64,000 nucleotides of DNA from Gemmatimonadota bacterium (lineage in GTDB: Bacteria > Gemmatimonadota > Gemmatimonadetes > Gemmatimonadales > GWC2-71-9), in assembly GCA_025361465.1 (NCBI GenBank), contig JANYAG010000025.1, forward strand, positions 1 to 64,000. The letters run 5' to 3'. The notes beneath the pieces are model-generated. The model saw nothing but the letters and a program-made list of their open reading frames with translations. It was not told the origin of the DNA and made no database searches. The first letter of the stretch is position 1; every line of letters begins with the position of its first letter. The position numbers were made by a program, and so were the translations under genes. Shown here in pieces: positions 51,739 through 60,256 of this stretch.

Positions 51739-53439
51739 ATGAGTTCCCCTGAGCGGGTCAAGCGGGACGTCTTCGATGTCTGCATCGTGGGTTCTGGAGC
51801 CGGTGGCGGGATGGCGGCACACGAACTGACCAAGGCCGGCGCCCGGGTGATCCTGCTTGAGGCCGGTGGGAAGTGGGACAACGCGACCGATTCGCACATG
51901 CTCAAATGGCCCTACGAGACCGCCCGGCGGGGCGGCAGTTCACCGGAGCGGCCCTTTGGCGAGCACGACGCCTGCATCGGCGGATGGAACCTCCCAGGTG
52001 AGCCATTCACGACCGCCGCAGGGAGCAAGTTCCAGTGGTGGCGGGCCCGGATGCTCGGCGGTCGCACCAATCACTGGGGTCGCATCTCGCTGCGGTTCGG
52101 CCCCGACGACTTCAAGCACAAGTCGGTGGATGGCCTGGGCGACGATTGGCCGATCTCCTACAAGGACCTGGCGCCGTACTACGACGATGTGGATCGGCTG
52201 GTGGGGATCTTCGGCAGCAAGGAGGGGATGCGGAACCATCCGGACGGCATCTTCCTGCCGCCGCCAACGCCGCGGTGCTGGGAGCACCTCGTCAAGAAGG
52301 CCGCCGACAAGCAGAAGGTCACCTGCATTCCATCGCGTCTCTCGATCCTGACGCGCCCGCTCAACAACCGGGCGCCGTGTCACTATTGCGGGCAGTGCAA
52401 CCGCGGCTGCACCATGAATGCGAACTTCTCGTCGACGAACGTGCTGGTGCTGCCGGCGCTGCTCACCGGCAAGCTCACGCTGCGGACCAACGCCATGGTG
52501 CGCGAGGTGACGTTGAATGATCGCGGACTTGCCGATGGCGTGGTCTACATCGACAGCATGACCGGGAAGGAGAAGCGGGTCGATGCGAAGGTCGTGGTGC
52601 TGGCCGCCAGTGCCTGCGAGACGGCCCGGATTCTCCTCAACTCGACGTCGGCGAAGTTCCCGCAGGGGCTGGCCAACTCGAGCGGACTGGTGGGCAAGTA
52701 CCTCACCGACACGACTGGCACCGATGTTGGCGGTTTCGTGCCCGCGCTGATGGACATGCCGCGCCACAACTGCGACGGGGTCGGCGGCGCTCACCTCTAC
52801 ATGCCGTGGTGGCTGGACAACAAGAAGCTCGATTTCCCGCGTGGCTATCACATCGAGATCTGGGGCGGGCTCGACATGCCGAGCGCCGGCTTCATGGGCG
52901 GGATCCAGAATCTCCCCGGTGGCGGAGGGTATGGGGCCTCGCTGAAGGCCGACTACCGCAAGTACTACGGCACCAACGTCGGTTTCTCGGGACGGGGCGA
53001 GATGATTCCCAACGAGAAGTCCTTCTGCGAACTCGACCCCGAGGCGAAGGACAAGTACGGCATTCCCGTGCTGCGCTTCCACTGGGAATGGAGCGATCAC
53101 GAGTACCTGCAGGTCAAGCACATGCAGGAGACGTTCCGGGCGCTGCTCCAGGAGATGGGCGCCGAGGTCCATTCCCCGATGCCGACCAGGGAACGTGGCT
53201 ACGGCATCGCCACAGGCGGATCGATCATCCACGAGCTCGGTTGCGTGCGCATGGGCGACAATTCCAATACCAGCGTGCTCAACCAGCATTGCCAGGCGTG
53301 GGACTGCAAGAATCTCTTTGTCGCCGATGGGGGACCGTTCGTCTCCCAGGCGGACAAGAACCCGACCTGGACCATCCTTGCGCTTTCGATGCGCACGTCC
53401 CGCTTCATTGCACAGCAGCGGAAAGGAGGCCAGCTGTGA
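51739..53439 (+). CDS. GMC-family FAD oxidoreductase, catalytic subunit (glucoside 3-dehydrogenase-like)
   Basis: A 566-aa flavoprotein. The FAD-binding loop is CIVGSGAGGGMAAHELTKAG near residue 15. The catalytic His region is TGGSIIHELGCVRMGDN, and the C-terminal part reads FVADGGPFVSQADKNPTW. A Cys-rich motif C214-x2-C-x2-C-x3-C224 (CHYCGQCNRGC) fits the iron-sulfur site seen in FAD-dependent glucose dehydrogenases. With the next gene (small subunit) it forms a membrane-linked sugar dehydrogenase, probably oxidising C3 of glycosides. It has no signal of its own and would be exported with the small subunit. Confidence 0.87.
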   Translation: MSSPERVKRDVFDVCIVGSGAGGGMAAHELTKAGARVILLEAGGKWDNATDSHMLKWPYETARRGGSSPERPFGEHDACIGGWNLPGEPFTTAAGSKFQWWRARMLGGRTNHWGRISLRFGPDDFKHKSVDGLGDDWPISYKDLAPYYDDVDRLVGIFGSKEGMRNHPDGIFLPPPTPRCWEHLVKKAADKQKVTCIPSRLSILTRPLNNRAPCHYCGQCNRGCTMNANFSSTNVLVLPALLTGKLTLRTNAMVREVTLNDRGLADGVVYIDSMTGKEKRVDAKVVVLAASACETARILLNSTSAKFPQGLANSSGLVGKYLTDTTGTDVGGFVPALMDMPRHNCDGVGGAHLYMPWWLDNKKLDFPRGYHIEIWGGLDMPSAGFMGGIQNLPGGGGYGASLKADYRKYYGTNVGFSGRGEMIPNEKSFCELDPEAKDKYGIPVLRFHWEWSDHEYLQVKHMQETFRALLQEMGAEVHSPMPTRERGYGIATGGSIIHELGCVRMGDNSNTSVLNQHCQAWDCKNLFVADGGPFVSQADKNPTWTILALSMRTSRFIAQQRKGGQL

Positions 53440-54062
53440 GTGACGACGTCCTGGACGCCGCTGCCGGCCATGAGCTGAGCCGGCGCGACATGCTCTCGAC
53501 GATGGGCAGCATCGCCGCGGGCACCTTCATCATGTCGCCGCACATGCAGCAGGCGATGGAACACGCCATGGCCGCGGTGGCGGCGGCGAAGACCGGGGTT
53601 GCCTATCAGCCGAAGAACTTCCTGCCGCAGGAATGGGAGACGGTCCGGATGCTGGTGGACTACATCATCCCGCGCGACGGTCACAGCGGGAGTGCCACGG
53701 AAGCCGGCGTGCCGGAGTTCATGGACGTCATGCTGGGGCTCGAGACCAGCCTGATTGCGCGGCACCGGGCCGGCCTGACCTGGCTCGACACCGAGTGCAT
53801 CAATCGCTACGGCAAGTTCTTCACCTACTGCACCGATCCACAGCGCCGACAGGTGCTCGACGACATTGCCTGGCCGACGAAGGCCCGCCGCGAAATGATG
53901 CCCGGGGTGACCTGGTTCAATTCGTTCCGTGACTTCACCGCCAGCGGTTTCTATACCTCGAAGATCGGCATCAAGGACATCGGTTATCTCGGAAACACCG
54001 GAATGGCAGCATGGACCGGGTGTCCACCGGCCGCGGTGCGACGGGCGGTGCGCGGCCAATGA
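53436..54062 (+). CDS. Gluconate 2-dehydrogenase subunit 3-family protein (small subunit)
   Basis: A 208-aa protein. A twin-arginine motif SRRDMLSTMGS is followed by the hydrophobic IAAGTFIMSP, so the protein is probably exported by Tat and carries its partner along. The domain has DYIIPRDGHSGSATEAGVPEF, the family's typical metal- or partner-contact segment. The GTG at 53436 overlaps the GMC stop and has AAAGGAGG upstream. Family members are the small subunits of FAD-dependent sugar dehydrogenases. Confidence 0.87.
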   Translation: MSDDVLDAAAGHELSRRDMLSTMGSIAAGTFIMSPHMQQAMEHAMAAVAAAKTGVAYQPKNFLPQEWETVRMLVDYIIPRDGHSGSATEAGVPEFMDVMLGLETSLIARHRAGLTWLDTECINRYGKFFTYCTDPQRRQVLDDIAWPTKARREMMPGVTWFNSFRDFTASGFYTSKIGIKDIGYLGNTGMAAWTGCPPAAVRRAVRGQ

Positions 54063-55300
54063 AACCGACCAGACTCGGGGTGGGCTTTGTCGGCGCTGGC
54101 TTCAATGCCCGCTTTCACATCACCGGCTGGACCGGGGTGCGCGACGGCGACGTTCGAGGCATCTGGAGTCCCGACCAGAAGGGCGCGGCGTCGGCCGCGA
54201 GCCTGGCCCGCGGCCTTGGCGTGGGTGCCGCGAAGGCCTATCGCTCGATCGCCGAGATGGTGGCCGATCCGGCGATCGATGCCATCTGGCTCTGTGGGCC
54301 AAACCATGCGCGGATCGAAAACGTCGAGGAGATCTGCGAGGCGGTGGTTCGCGGCAAGGGCACGCTGCGCGGCATCGCCTGCGAGAAGCCGCTGGCGCGC
54401 AATGTTGCCGACGCGAAGGAGGTGCTCCGCCTGATGACCAAGGCGGGGATTGCGCACGGATATCTCGAGAATCAGCTGTTCTCGCCGGGGCTGGTCCGCG
54501 GCCGCGACCTGATCTGGGCCCGCGGAGCGAAAACCACTGGCCGGCCGTATCTCGCCCGGGCCGCCGAGGAACATTCGGGGCCACACAACGCCTGGTTCTG
54601 GCAGGGTGAGCAACAGGGTGGCGGAGTGCTCAATGACATGATGTGCCACTCGGCCGAGGTGGTGCGCTTCCTGCTCACCGAACCGGGGAAGCCCCGCACC
54701 TCCCTCAAGCCGGTTGCCATCAACGGCCGGATCGCCTCACTCAAGTGGAGTCGGCCGGAGTATGTCAAGCAGTTGAAGGCGCGGTACGGGAAAGGTGTCG
54801 ACTACAGCAAGCGGCCGTCGGAGGATTTCGCGTCGGTGACCATCACCTATCAGGACGCCAAGGGGAATACGGTGATTGGCGAGGCAACCACGTCGTGGAG
54901 TTTCGTCGGACCCGGACTGCGGCTCTCCGGTGAGCTGCTTGGGCCGGAGTACTCGATGAACTGGAACACGCTCAACTCCGAGCTGTCATGCTTCTTCTCG
55001 CGCGAGGTGCAGGGCGCCGCGGGTGAAGACCTGGTCGAGAAGCAGAACGCCGAAATGGGATTGATGCCGGTGGTGCCGGATGAGGCCGCGACATATGGGT
55101 ATGTCGCCGAAGACCGGCACTTCGTCCGCGCCTTCCTTGGGCTTGAGAAGCCGCTGCTCACCTTCCAGGATGGGGTCGAAGTGATGCAGGTCCTGATGAC
55201 GGCGTACATGAGCGCTGAACAGGGCAAGACACTCGCGTTTCCGCCGCGCGGGCTCGATCAGTTCATCCCGGCGGTAGCGAAGGGCACATGGCGACCCTGA
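54059..55300 (+). CDS. Gfo/Idh/MocA-family oxidoreductase
   Basis: A 413-aa protein. The N-terminal Rossmann domain starts GVGFVGAGFNARFHI. The CEKPLARNV motif holds the catalytic Lys of the family, and HAEVxxF-like CHSAEVVRFL follows in the substrate domain. It oxidises or reduces sugars and their keto forms with NAD(P). Four-base overlap with the previous gene (ATGA). In 3-keto-sugar pathways such enzymes reduce or rearrange 3-keto sugars, which is the suggested role. Confidence 0.87.
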   Translation: MKPTRLGVGFVGAGFNARFHITGWTGVRDGDVRGIWSPDQKGAASAASLARGLGVGAAKAYRSIAEMVADPAIDAIWLCGPNHARIENVEEICEAVVRGKGTLRGIACEKPLARNVADAKEVLRLMTKAGIAHGYLENQLFSPGLVRGRDLIWARGAKTTGRPYLARAAEEHSGPHNAWFWQGEQQGGGVLNDMMCHSAEVVRFLLTEPGKPRTSLKPVAINGRIASLKWSRPEYVKQLKARYGKGVDYSKRPSEDFASVTITYQDAKGNTVIGEATTSWSFVGPGLRLSGELLGPEYSMNWNTLNSELSCFFSREVQGAAGEDLVEKQNAEMGLMPVVPDEAATYGYVAEDRHFVRAFLGLEKPLLTFQDGVEVMQVLMTAYMSAEQGKTLAFPPRGLDQFIPAVAKGTWRP

Positions 55301-55668
55301 CACGACGCGGCGCGGCACCGATCCCGCATGAGATGACCAGCACGACTTTTGACGTTCCGGGGTACTACGTGACGCAGTCGCTGGGGCTGGTGCGCGGCAT
55401 CGTGGTGCGGTCGCGCTCGATCTTCGGCAACATCGGCGCCGGGGTCCAGATGATCTTCGGCGGGAACATCACCATCTTCACCTCGATGTGCGAACTCGCT
55501 CGCGAGAACGCCTACGATATCATGTTGGGGCAGGCCCAGCATGTCGGCGCCAACGCCGTGATCGGCGTGCGGTACGATGCCACCGAGATCATGCGGGGTG
55601 TTACCGAAGTGCTCTGCTATGGCACGGCGGTGGTGGTGGAGGAGGCGGCGCCTCCCGATCATGCCTGA
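55288..55668 (+). CDS. YbjQ/UPF0145 family protein
   Basis: A 126-aa protein with the family pattern GYYVTQSLGLVRGIVVRSRS, then ENAYDIMLGQAQHVGANAV and GVTEVLCYGTAVVV. Members form pentameric rings and have been called heavy-metal binding, without firm evidence. The ATG at 55288 overlaps the previous stop by 13 bases; an ATG at 55333 is possible but has no ribosome-binding site. Confidence 0.87.
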   Translation: MATLTRRGAAPIPHEMTSTTFDVPGYYVTQSLGLVRGIVVRSRSIFGNIGAGVQMIFGGNITIFTSMCELARENAYDIMLGQAQHVGANAVIGVRYDATEIMRGVTEVLCYGTAVVVEEAAPPDHA

Positions 55669-56131
55669 GGCGGTGGCGGGCCGGCTGCTCGCACTCTGGC
55701 GGCGACTCGAGCCACTTCCCGGCGGGAAGTGGCTCTTTGCGCGGCTGCTCGGTCGGTCTGTTCCCTACACCGGATCGATCGGGGCACGAATCGAAACCCT
55801 CGAGCCCGGGCGTGCGCGGGTGTCGCTGCGCGACCATCGCGCCATACGCAATCATCTCAACAGCATTCATGCCATTGCGCTCGCCAATCTCGGTGAGGTC
55901 GCCACCGGTCTCGCGATGCTGACGGCGGCGACCAGCGCCCGGGGCATCCTGGTGGGTATGCAGATCGAGTACCGCAAGAAGGCGCGCGGAACGCTGATCG
56001 CCGAATGCACCGCCACGCCGCCCGAGGTCACTGAGCCCGTCGATATCCAGGTGTCGGCGCCGATCGTTGACACGGCTGGCGACACCGTGGCTGTGGTCAC
56101 GGCGACCTGGCGGCTGGCGCCTCCCGTCTGA
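55661..56131 (+). CDS. DUF4442-type hotdog-fold thioesterase-like protein
   Basis: A 156-aa protein of the hotdog fold: IETLEPGRARVSLRDHRAIRNHLN, then ALANLGEVATGLAMLTA and MQIEYRKKARGTL. The pattern fits PaaI/DUF4442 acyl-CoA thioesterases. The ATG at 55661 overlaps the YbjQ stop and its own stop overlaps the next start (TGATG). The substrate is unknown. Confidence 0.8.
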   Translation: MPEAVAGRLLALWRRLEPLPGGKWLFARLLGRSVPYTGSIGARIETLEPGRARVSLRDHRAIRNHLNSIHAIALANLGEVATGLAMLTAATSARGILVGMQIEYRKKARGTLIAECTATPPEVTEPVDIQVSAPIVDTAGDTVAVVTATWRLAPPV

Positions 56132-57141
56132 TGGACACTCCCCTGACGCGTGATGCCAGTATCCGGGTTCCGTTGATCTGCGGTGCGATGTACCCCTGCT
56201 CCAATCCCGAACTGGTTGCCGCGGCCTCCGAGGCGGGCGGCATCGGCATCGTGCAGCCGATCGCGCTCACCTACGTGCACGGCCACGAGTATCGGGCCGG
56301 CCTCCAACTGATCAAGTCGCTGACGTCGAAGCCCTTCGGCATGAACGCATTGATCGAAGACTCCTCGAGCAGCTACCGGAAGCGGATGGAGCAGTGGGTC
56401 GCGATCGCATTGGAGGAAGGAGTGCGGTTCTTCGTGACGTCGCTCGGGAATCCGAAGTGGGTGGTACGGATGGTCGAGCCGTTCGGAGGGATCGTCTACC
56501 ACGACGTGACCGAGCGGAAGTGGGCCGAGAAAAGCGCGGCCAACGGTGCGAAGGGACTCATCGCGGTCAATCGCCGGGCTGGTGGACACGCGGGTGGAAA
56601 GGGTGCCGACGAGCTGCTTGACGAATTGAGCGCGCTCGGATTGCCGGTTGTCGCTGCTGGAGGAGTCGGGACGGCGGCGGAATTCCGCGCCATGCTCGAC
56701 CTGGGATACGCCGGGGTCCAGTGTGGCACCCGCTTCATCGCCACCGTCGAGTGCCTGGCCAGCCAGCCGTACAAACAGGCAATCTTGGCGGCAACGGAAA
56801 CCGACATCGTGCTCTCGGAGCGGATTTCCGGTGTACCGGTGGCGGTCATCCGGACACCGCGGATCGACCGGATGGGACTGCGCGCGGGGCCGTTCGCCCG
56901 GTGGATGCTGCGCGGCCACCGTCGCAAGCGCTGGATGCGGATCTGGTTCGCGCTGCGCTCGATCCGTCAGCTCAAGCTCGCGTCCCTCGATCCCAAGGGA
57001 GGGGACGAGTACTGGCAGGCAGGGAAGAGTGTCGCCGGGATCACCACGGTCGAACCCGCGGGGGAAATCGTCAGGTGCTTTGAGGGAGAATTGGGGTCAC
57101 CTAAGTCGGAAATAGCGCCGACCGATACTAGGCGAGCCTGA
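56131..57141 (+). CDS. Nitronate monooxygenase-type FMN enzyme
   Basis: A 336-aa TIM-barrel flavoenzyme of the NMO/2-nitropropane dioxygenase family. Landmarks are GGIGIVQP, RAGGHAGG in the middle with the active-site His, and PVVAAGGVGTAAEFRAMLDLGYAGVQCGTRF for FMN phosphate binding. It oxidises nitronates or related compounds. It is the last gene of the overlapping series that begins with the GMC oxidoreductase. Confidence 0.87.
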   Translation: MDTPLTRDASIRVPLICGAMYPCSNPELVAAASEAGGIGIVQPIALTYVHGHEYRAGLQLIKSLTSKPFGMNALIEDSSSSYRKRMEQWVAIALEEGVRFFVTSLGNPKWVVRMVEPFGGIVYHDVTERKWAEKSAANGAKGLIAVNRRAGGHAGGKGADELLDELSALGLPVVAAGGVGTAAEFRAMLDLGYAGVQCGTRFIATVECLASQPYKQAILAATETDIVLSERISGVPVAVIRTPRIDRMGLRAGPFARWMLRGHRRKRWMRIWFALRSIRQLKLASLDPKGGDEYWQAGKSVAGITTVEPAGEIVRCFEGELGSPKSEIAPTDTRRA

Positions 57142-57200
57142 ACTCCGTTCCCGGCAAGGGGTCAAGTGGAGATGAGGGCGACCTGCCAGGGGAGTGCCCA

Positions 57201-57464
57201 ATGTCTCACACCTTCCGCCAACGCATCCGGCAGGCCGCCGGCATCGGCGAACTTGGAGCCGGCATCACCCTCGCTGCCCAGTATTTCATCGGCATGCCGC
57301 TGGGGCACCAACCCGAGTGGCTCGGCGCGGTGGCGTCCACCGCGATCCTCCCAGCACAGTACGTTCTCTTTCCCTTCGCCGGCCCGCTGCAGCGACTCCT
57401 GGGCCAGGGCGTGGCGGAGCTCTGCTTCACACCCAAGCGGGCGCGGTGGCCGATTCCTGATTGA
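57201..57464 (+). CDS. Small protein of unknown function, possibly membrane-bound
   Basis: An 87-aa protein with two moderately hydrophobic stretches (IGELGAGITLAAQYFIG and AVASTAILPAQYVLFPF). GGGAG lies upstream of the ATG at 57201. The stop lies in a palindromic array shared with the convergent cutC. I do not recognise it. Confidence 0.5.
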   Translation: MSHTFRQRIRQAAGIGELGAGITLAAQYFIGMPLGHQPEWLGAVASTAILPAQYVLFPFAGPLQRLLGQGVAELCFTPKRARWPIPD

Positions 57465-57493
57465 TTGACGACCGATGGTCGATCAATCGATCA
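57458..57493. repeat. Heptamer-like palindrome between convergent stops
   Basis: TGATTGATTGACGACC and GGTCGATCAATCGATCA are inverse halves with two single-base offsets and a 3-base loop. It holds the stop codons of both the small gene (+) and cutC (-), so it could end transcription from both sides. Confidence 0.65.
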
Positions 57494-58220
57494 TCGTCTT
57501 CCGGATGGCAAGCAGTCGTTCCGGGTCGGTCACCGACCGCTCGGTCTCGTCGGTTGGAAGCGGTCGGCGGAACGGCACTGGGTGGTCATGGAAGACCATC
57601 CTTTCGCTGACGCGCGAAGTTCCCCTGACATGGATTTCCCCTACGCCGGTCTCGCGGACGAGATCCACGGCGTTGCGCTCGTCAATGTCGCCGCCTGCCA
57701 TGATCACGATGCGATCACCGGCCTGTTGTACCAGCTCGGCGATCAGGGTGCGGCCCTCCCATGCGGTGGCGCGCTGGCCCGAAGTGAGAACGCGGTGCAC
57801 GCCAAGCCGGATCAGGGTCTCCAAGGCCTCGTGCGGATCGCGGCAGACATCGAACGCGCGGTGGAAGGTCAGGACGCAATCCTCGGCGACTGCCTGCAGG
57901 AGTCCAACGACCTGCTCATCGATCTCCCCTGATTTTGTCAATGCGCCGATGACCAGGCCCGGCGCGCCGAGCTCGGCGGCGTGGACGACCTCCCGCTCCA
58001 TCACGGTGATTTCATCCTCCGAATAGCAGAAGCTGCCGCCTCGCGGCCGGATGATCGGAAAGACCGGGATCGTCAGTCGCTCGAGTGACAACGCCAGTGC
58101 GCCATGACTTGGCGTCGTGCCACCGTCGGCCAGGTTGTCGCAGAGCTCCACGCGATCGGCACCGCCGACCTGGGCGCAGAGGGCGGACGAATAGGAGTCG
58201 ACGCAGGCTTCGATGAACAT
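57483..58220 (-). CDS. cutC: CutC-family TIM-barrel protein
   Basis: A 245-aa protein. It begins IEACVDSYSSALCAQVGGADRVELC and has FPIIRPRGGSFCYSEDE and LTFHRAFDVC, all typical of CutC, and ends near the GGDIDERN and HVRGTSR segments. CutC is usually named a copper homeostasis protein, but evidence for copper binding is weak. Here it is the last gene of an operon with a hexosaminidase, a keto-sugar hydrolase and a sugar transporter, starting 1 base after the transporter stop. A role in sugar breakdown is plausible. Confidence 0.9.
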   Translation of the reverse strand: MFIEACVDSYSSALCAQVGGADRVELCDNLADGGTTPSHGALALSLERLTIPVFPIIRPRGGSFCYSEDEITVMEREVVHAAELGAPGLVIGALTKSGEIDEQVVGLLQAVAEDCVLTFHRAFDVCRDPHEALETLIRLGVHRVLTSGQRATAWEGRTLIAELVQQAGDRIVIMAGGDIDERNAVDLVRETGVGEIHVRGTSRVSERMVFHDHPVPFRRPLPTDETERSVTDPERLLAIRKTMID

Positions 58221-58221
58221 G

Positions 58222-59406
58222 TTACGCGGTCGTTGGCTTCGGCCTGAACATCAGCGCAAACAGCGCAAAGATCACCAGTGCGCCGATCGCGGGAACCTGC
58301 CAGATCGCGGCCCAGTCATGGCCCGTCGCCGTCTTATGTGCGTCAACAATCAATCCGGAGACCCACGATCCGACAAAGTTGCCGACGCCGAGGGTGACCA
58401 GGGCAATGAAGCCCTGGGCCGCGCCGCGGATCCTGGGTCCTGCCTGCTGGTCCACGTAGATCTGCCCGCTCACGAAGAAGAAGTCGTAGCAGACGCCATG
58501 CAGCAACAGGCCGATATAGAGCATCCAGACTCCGTTGCCTGCGTCACCCATGCCGAACAGGAAGTAGCGCGCCGCCCAGGCGAGCATCGCCACCAGCATG
58601 ATGATCCGGATGCCGAACTTCCGCAGCAGCACACCGATGGCCAGCATGAAGACGACTTCCGACATCTGTCCCATCGTCATCTTGCCGGCGGCGTTGGCCA
58701 CACCCACTTCGTTCAGGAAGAGATTGGCGAACGCGTAGTAGAACTGGAGCGGGATGCAGAGCAGGAACGACCCGATCACGAAGATCAGGAAGGAACGGTC
58801 CTTCAGGAGCGCGAGGGCGTCGAGCCCGAAGGCGTCGCGTGACGAGAATGGCCGGCCGCGTGCCGGCGGTGGTGTGTGCGGCAGCAGGAAGGAGAACAAC
58901 CCCAGGGCGAGCGAGGCTCCGGCCGCGATGCGCAGCGGCGTGGCGGTGGCGTCGACACCCAGCTTGCCGAGCAGCAGGCCGACCGCGATCCAGCCAAGGG
59001 TGCCGAGGACGCGGATCGAGCCGAATTCCGCTGCCGCGTCCTTCAGGTGGCTCATGGAAAGCGAGTTGGTGAGGGCGAGTGTCGGCATGTAACAGAGCGC
59101 GTAGAGCAGCATGCCGAGGTACATCGCCTGAAAGCTCGTCTGGGTCGAGACATACCAGAGCAGCGCCGCGCCGATGAGATGAAGGGTCGCCAGCATCTTC
59201 TCGGTCGGCAGGAAGCGGTCGGCGACGGTCCCCATGAAGAACGGCGAGACGATCGCCGCAATGGCAGTGGTGCCGTACATCAACCCGATCTGGGCGCCCT
59301 CGAACTTCAGCGTACTGCCGAGGTAGGTGCCGAGGGTGACCGCCCAGGAGCCCCAGATGAAGTACTGGAGGAACATCATGACCTGCAGCCTGATACGGGC
59401 GCTCAT
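58222..59406 (-). CDS. MFS sugar/nucleoside transporter (NupG-like)
   Basis: A 394-aa protein with about 12 hydrophobic segments. The N-terminus FLQYFIWGSWAVTLGTYL and the later SMSHLKDAAAEFGSIRVLGTLGW are typical of the nucleoside:H+ symporter branch of MFS. Bacteroidota and related groups use this branch with 3-keto-sugar genes. It would import the sugar or its oxidised form. Its ATG overlaps the upstream gene's stop (ATGA), and GGAGAGGGAG lies upstream. Confidence 0.87.
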   Translation of the reverse strand: MSARIRLQVMMFLQYFIWGSWAVTLGTYLGSTLKFEGAQIGLMYGTTAIAAIVSPFFMGTVADRFLPTEKMLATLHLIGAALLWYVSTQTSFQAMYLGMLLYALCYMPTLALTNSLSMSHLKDAAAEFGSIRVLGTLGWIAVGLLLGKLGVDATATPLRIAAGASLALGLFSFLLPHTPPPARGRPFSSRDAFGLDALALLKDRSFLIFVIGSFLLCIPLQFYYAFANLFLNEVGVANAAGKMTMGQMSEVVFMLAIGVLLRKFGIRIIMLVAMLAWAARYFLFGMGDAGNGVWMLYIGLLLHGVCYDFFFVSGQIYVDQQAGPRIRGAAQGFIALVTLGVGNFVGSWVSGLIVDAHKTATGHDWAAIWQVPAIGALVIFALFALMFRPKPTTA

Positions 59407-60164
59407 CGGGGGTACTCCCTCTCCCTGGACTCCTTCAGCTTGATGTTGCGGAACCAGACGGTGCCGTTGTGGTCCTGCAGGGCGAGATGGCCGCGGCGTG
59501 CCAACCCGAAGGTCTCCCACTGCTTGAATTTGCTGGCTGCGATCTTCGCCTTCATCTCCTTGGAGTCGAAATTGACGTCCACAATCTTCACGCCGTTGAG
59601 CCAATGCTGCACCTTCGACCCATGGGTGACGATGATCGACGTGTTCCACTCGCCGACGGGCTTGACGAGGTTCTGCGGTGCCGGATACAGGCCATAGAGC
59701 GCACCGGCCGAGGTGAGCGGCGACTTGCCATCGTCGTGGCCGACATTGTCGAGGAGCTGCATCTCGGGTGCGTTCATGTAGATCGCGTCGGTTCCCTCGT
59801 TGCCCCAGTAGAAGACGCCGCTGTTGCCGCCCGGCGAAATTTTCCATTCGAGCTCGAGCTCAAAGGTGTCATACTGCAGGTCGCTGACGAGGTCTCCCGA
59901 GGGCCCGGTGCGGACGATGGCACCGTCCTTCGCGGCCCATCCCGACGTGATACCGGGGGACTGCTTGTAGGTATGCCAGCCGTTCAGGGTGGTGCCGTCG
60001 AAGAGCAGCACCCATCCCGCGCGTTGTTCGGCTGGCGTCAGCGTGTTCGGGCCCGTGGGCACCGGAATGGCTGGCTGGGCGGGAGGAGGCGGGGCATGGC
60101 CGGCACAGGCGGCCGTCAGGAGGACGGCGAGCAACGCAGCGCGAGCGAGCGCTCGACGGGACAT
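59403..60164 (-). CDS. DUF1080-family (3-keto-disaccharide hydrolase type) lipoprotein
   Basis: A 253-aa protein with a lipoprotein signal ending LLTAAC. The DUF1080 domain has WVLLFDGTTLNGWHTYKQ, ELELEWKISPGGNSGVFYWG, APEMQLLDN and VKIVDVNFDS near the end. Members are known to hydrolyse 3-keto-glycosides. It would act in the periplasm on products of the GMC dehydrogenase. The ATG at 60164 has GAGG upstream; it lies 92 bases after the hexosaminidase gene. Confidence 0.9.
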   Translation of the reverse strand: MSRRALARAALLAVLLTAACAGHAPPPPAQPAIPVPTGPNTLTPAEQRAGWVLLFDGTTLNGWHTYKQSPGITSGWAAKDGAIVRTGPSGDLVSDLQYDTFELELEWKISPGGNSGVFYWGNEGTDAIYMNAPEMQLLDNVGHDDGKSPLTSAGALYGLYPAPQNLVKPVGEWNTSIIVTHGSKVQHWLNGVKIVDVNFDSKEMKAKIAASKFKQWETFGLARRGHLALQDHNGTVWFRNIKLKESREREYPR

Positions 60165-60256
60165 GGTCTTGCCTCGGAGAGTAAAGGAGAAGAAAGGTCG
60201 CCAAAGGTTACGGCGTTCCCGGGGCCATGAAAAGGGTCCAGCCCCGGGGGTGCCCA

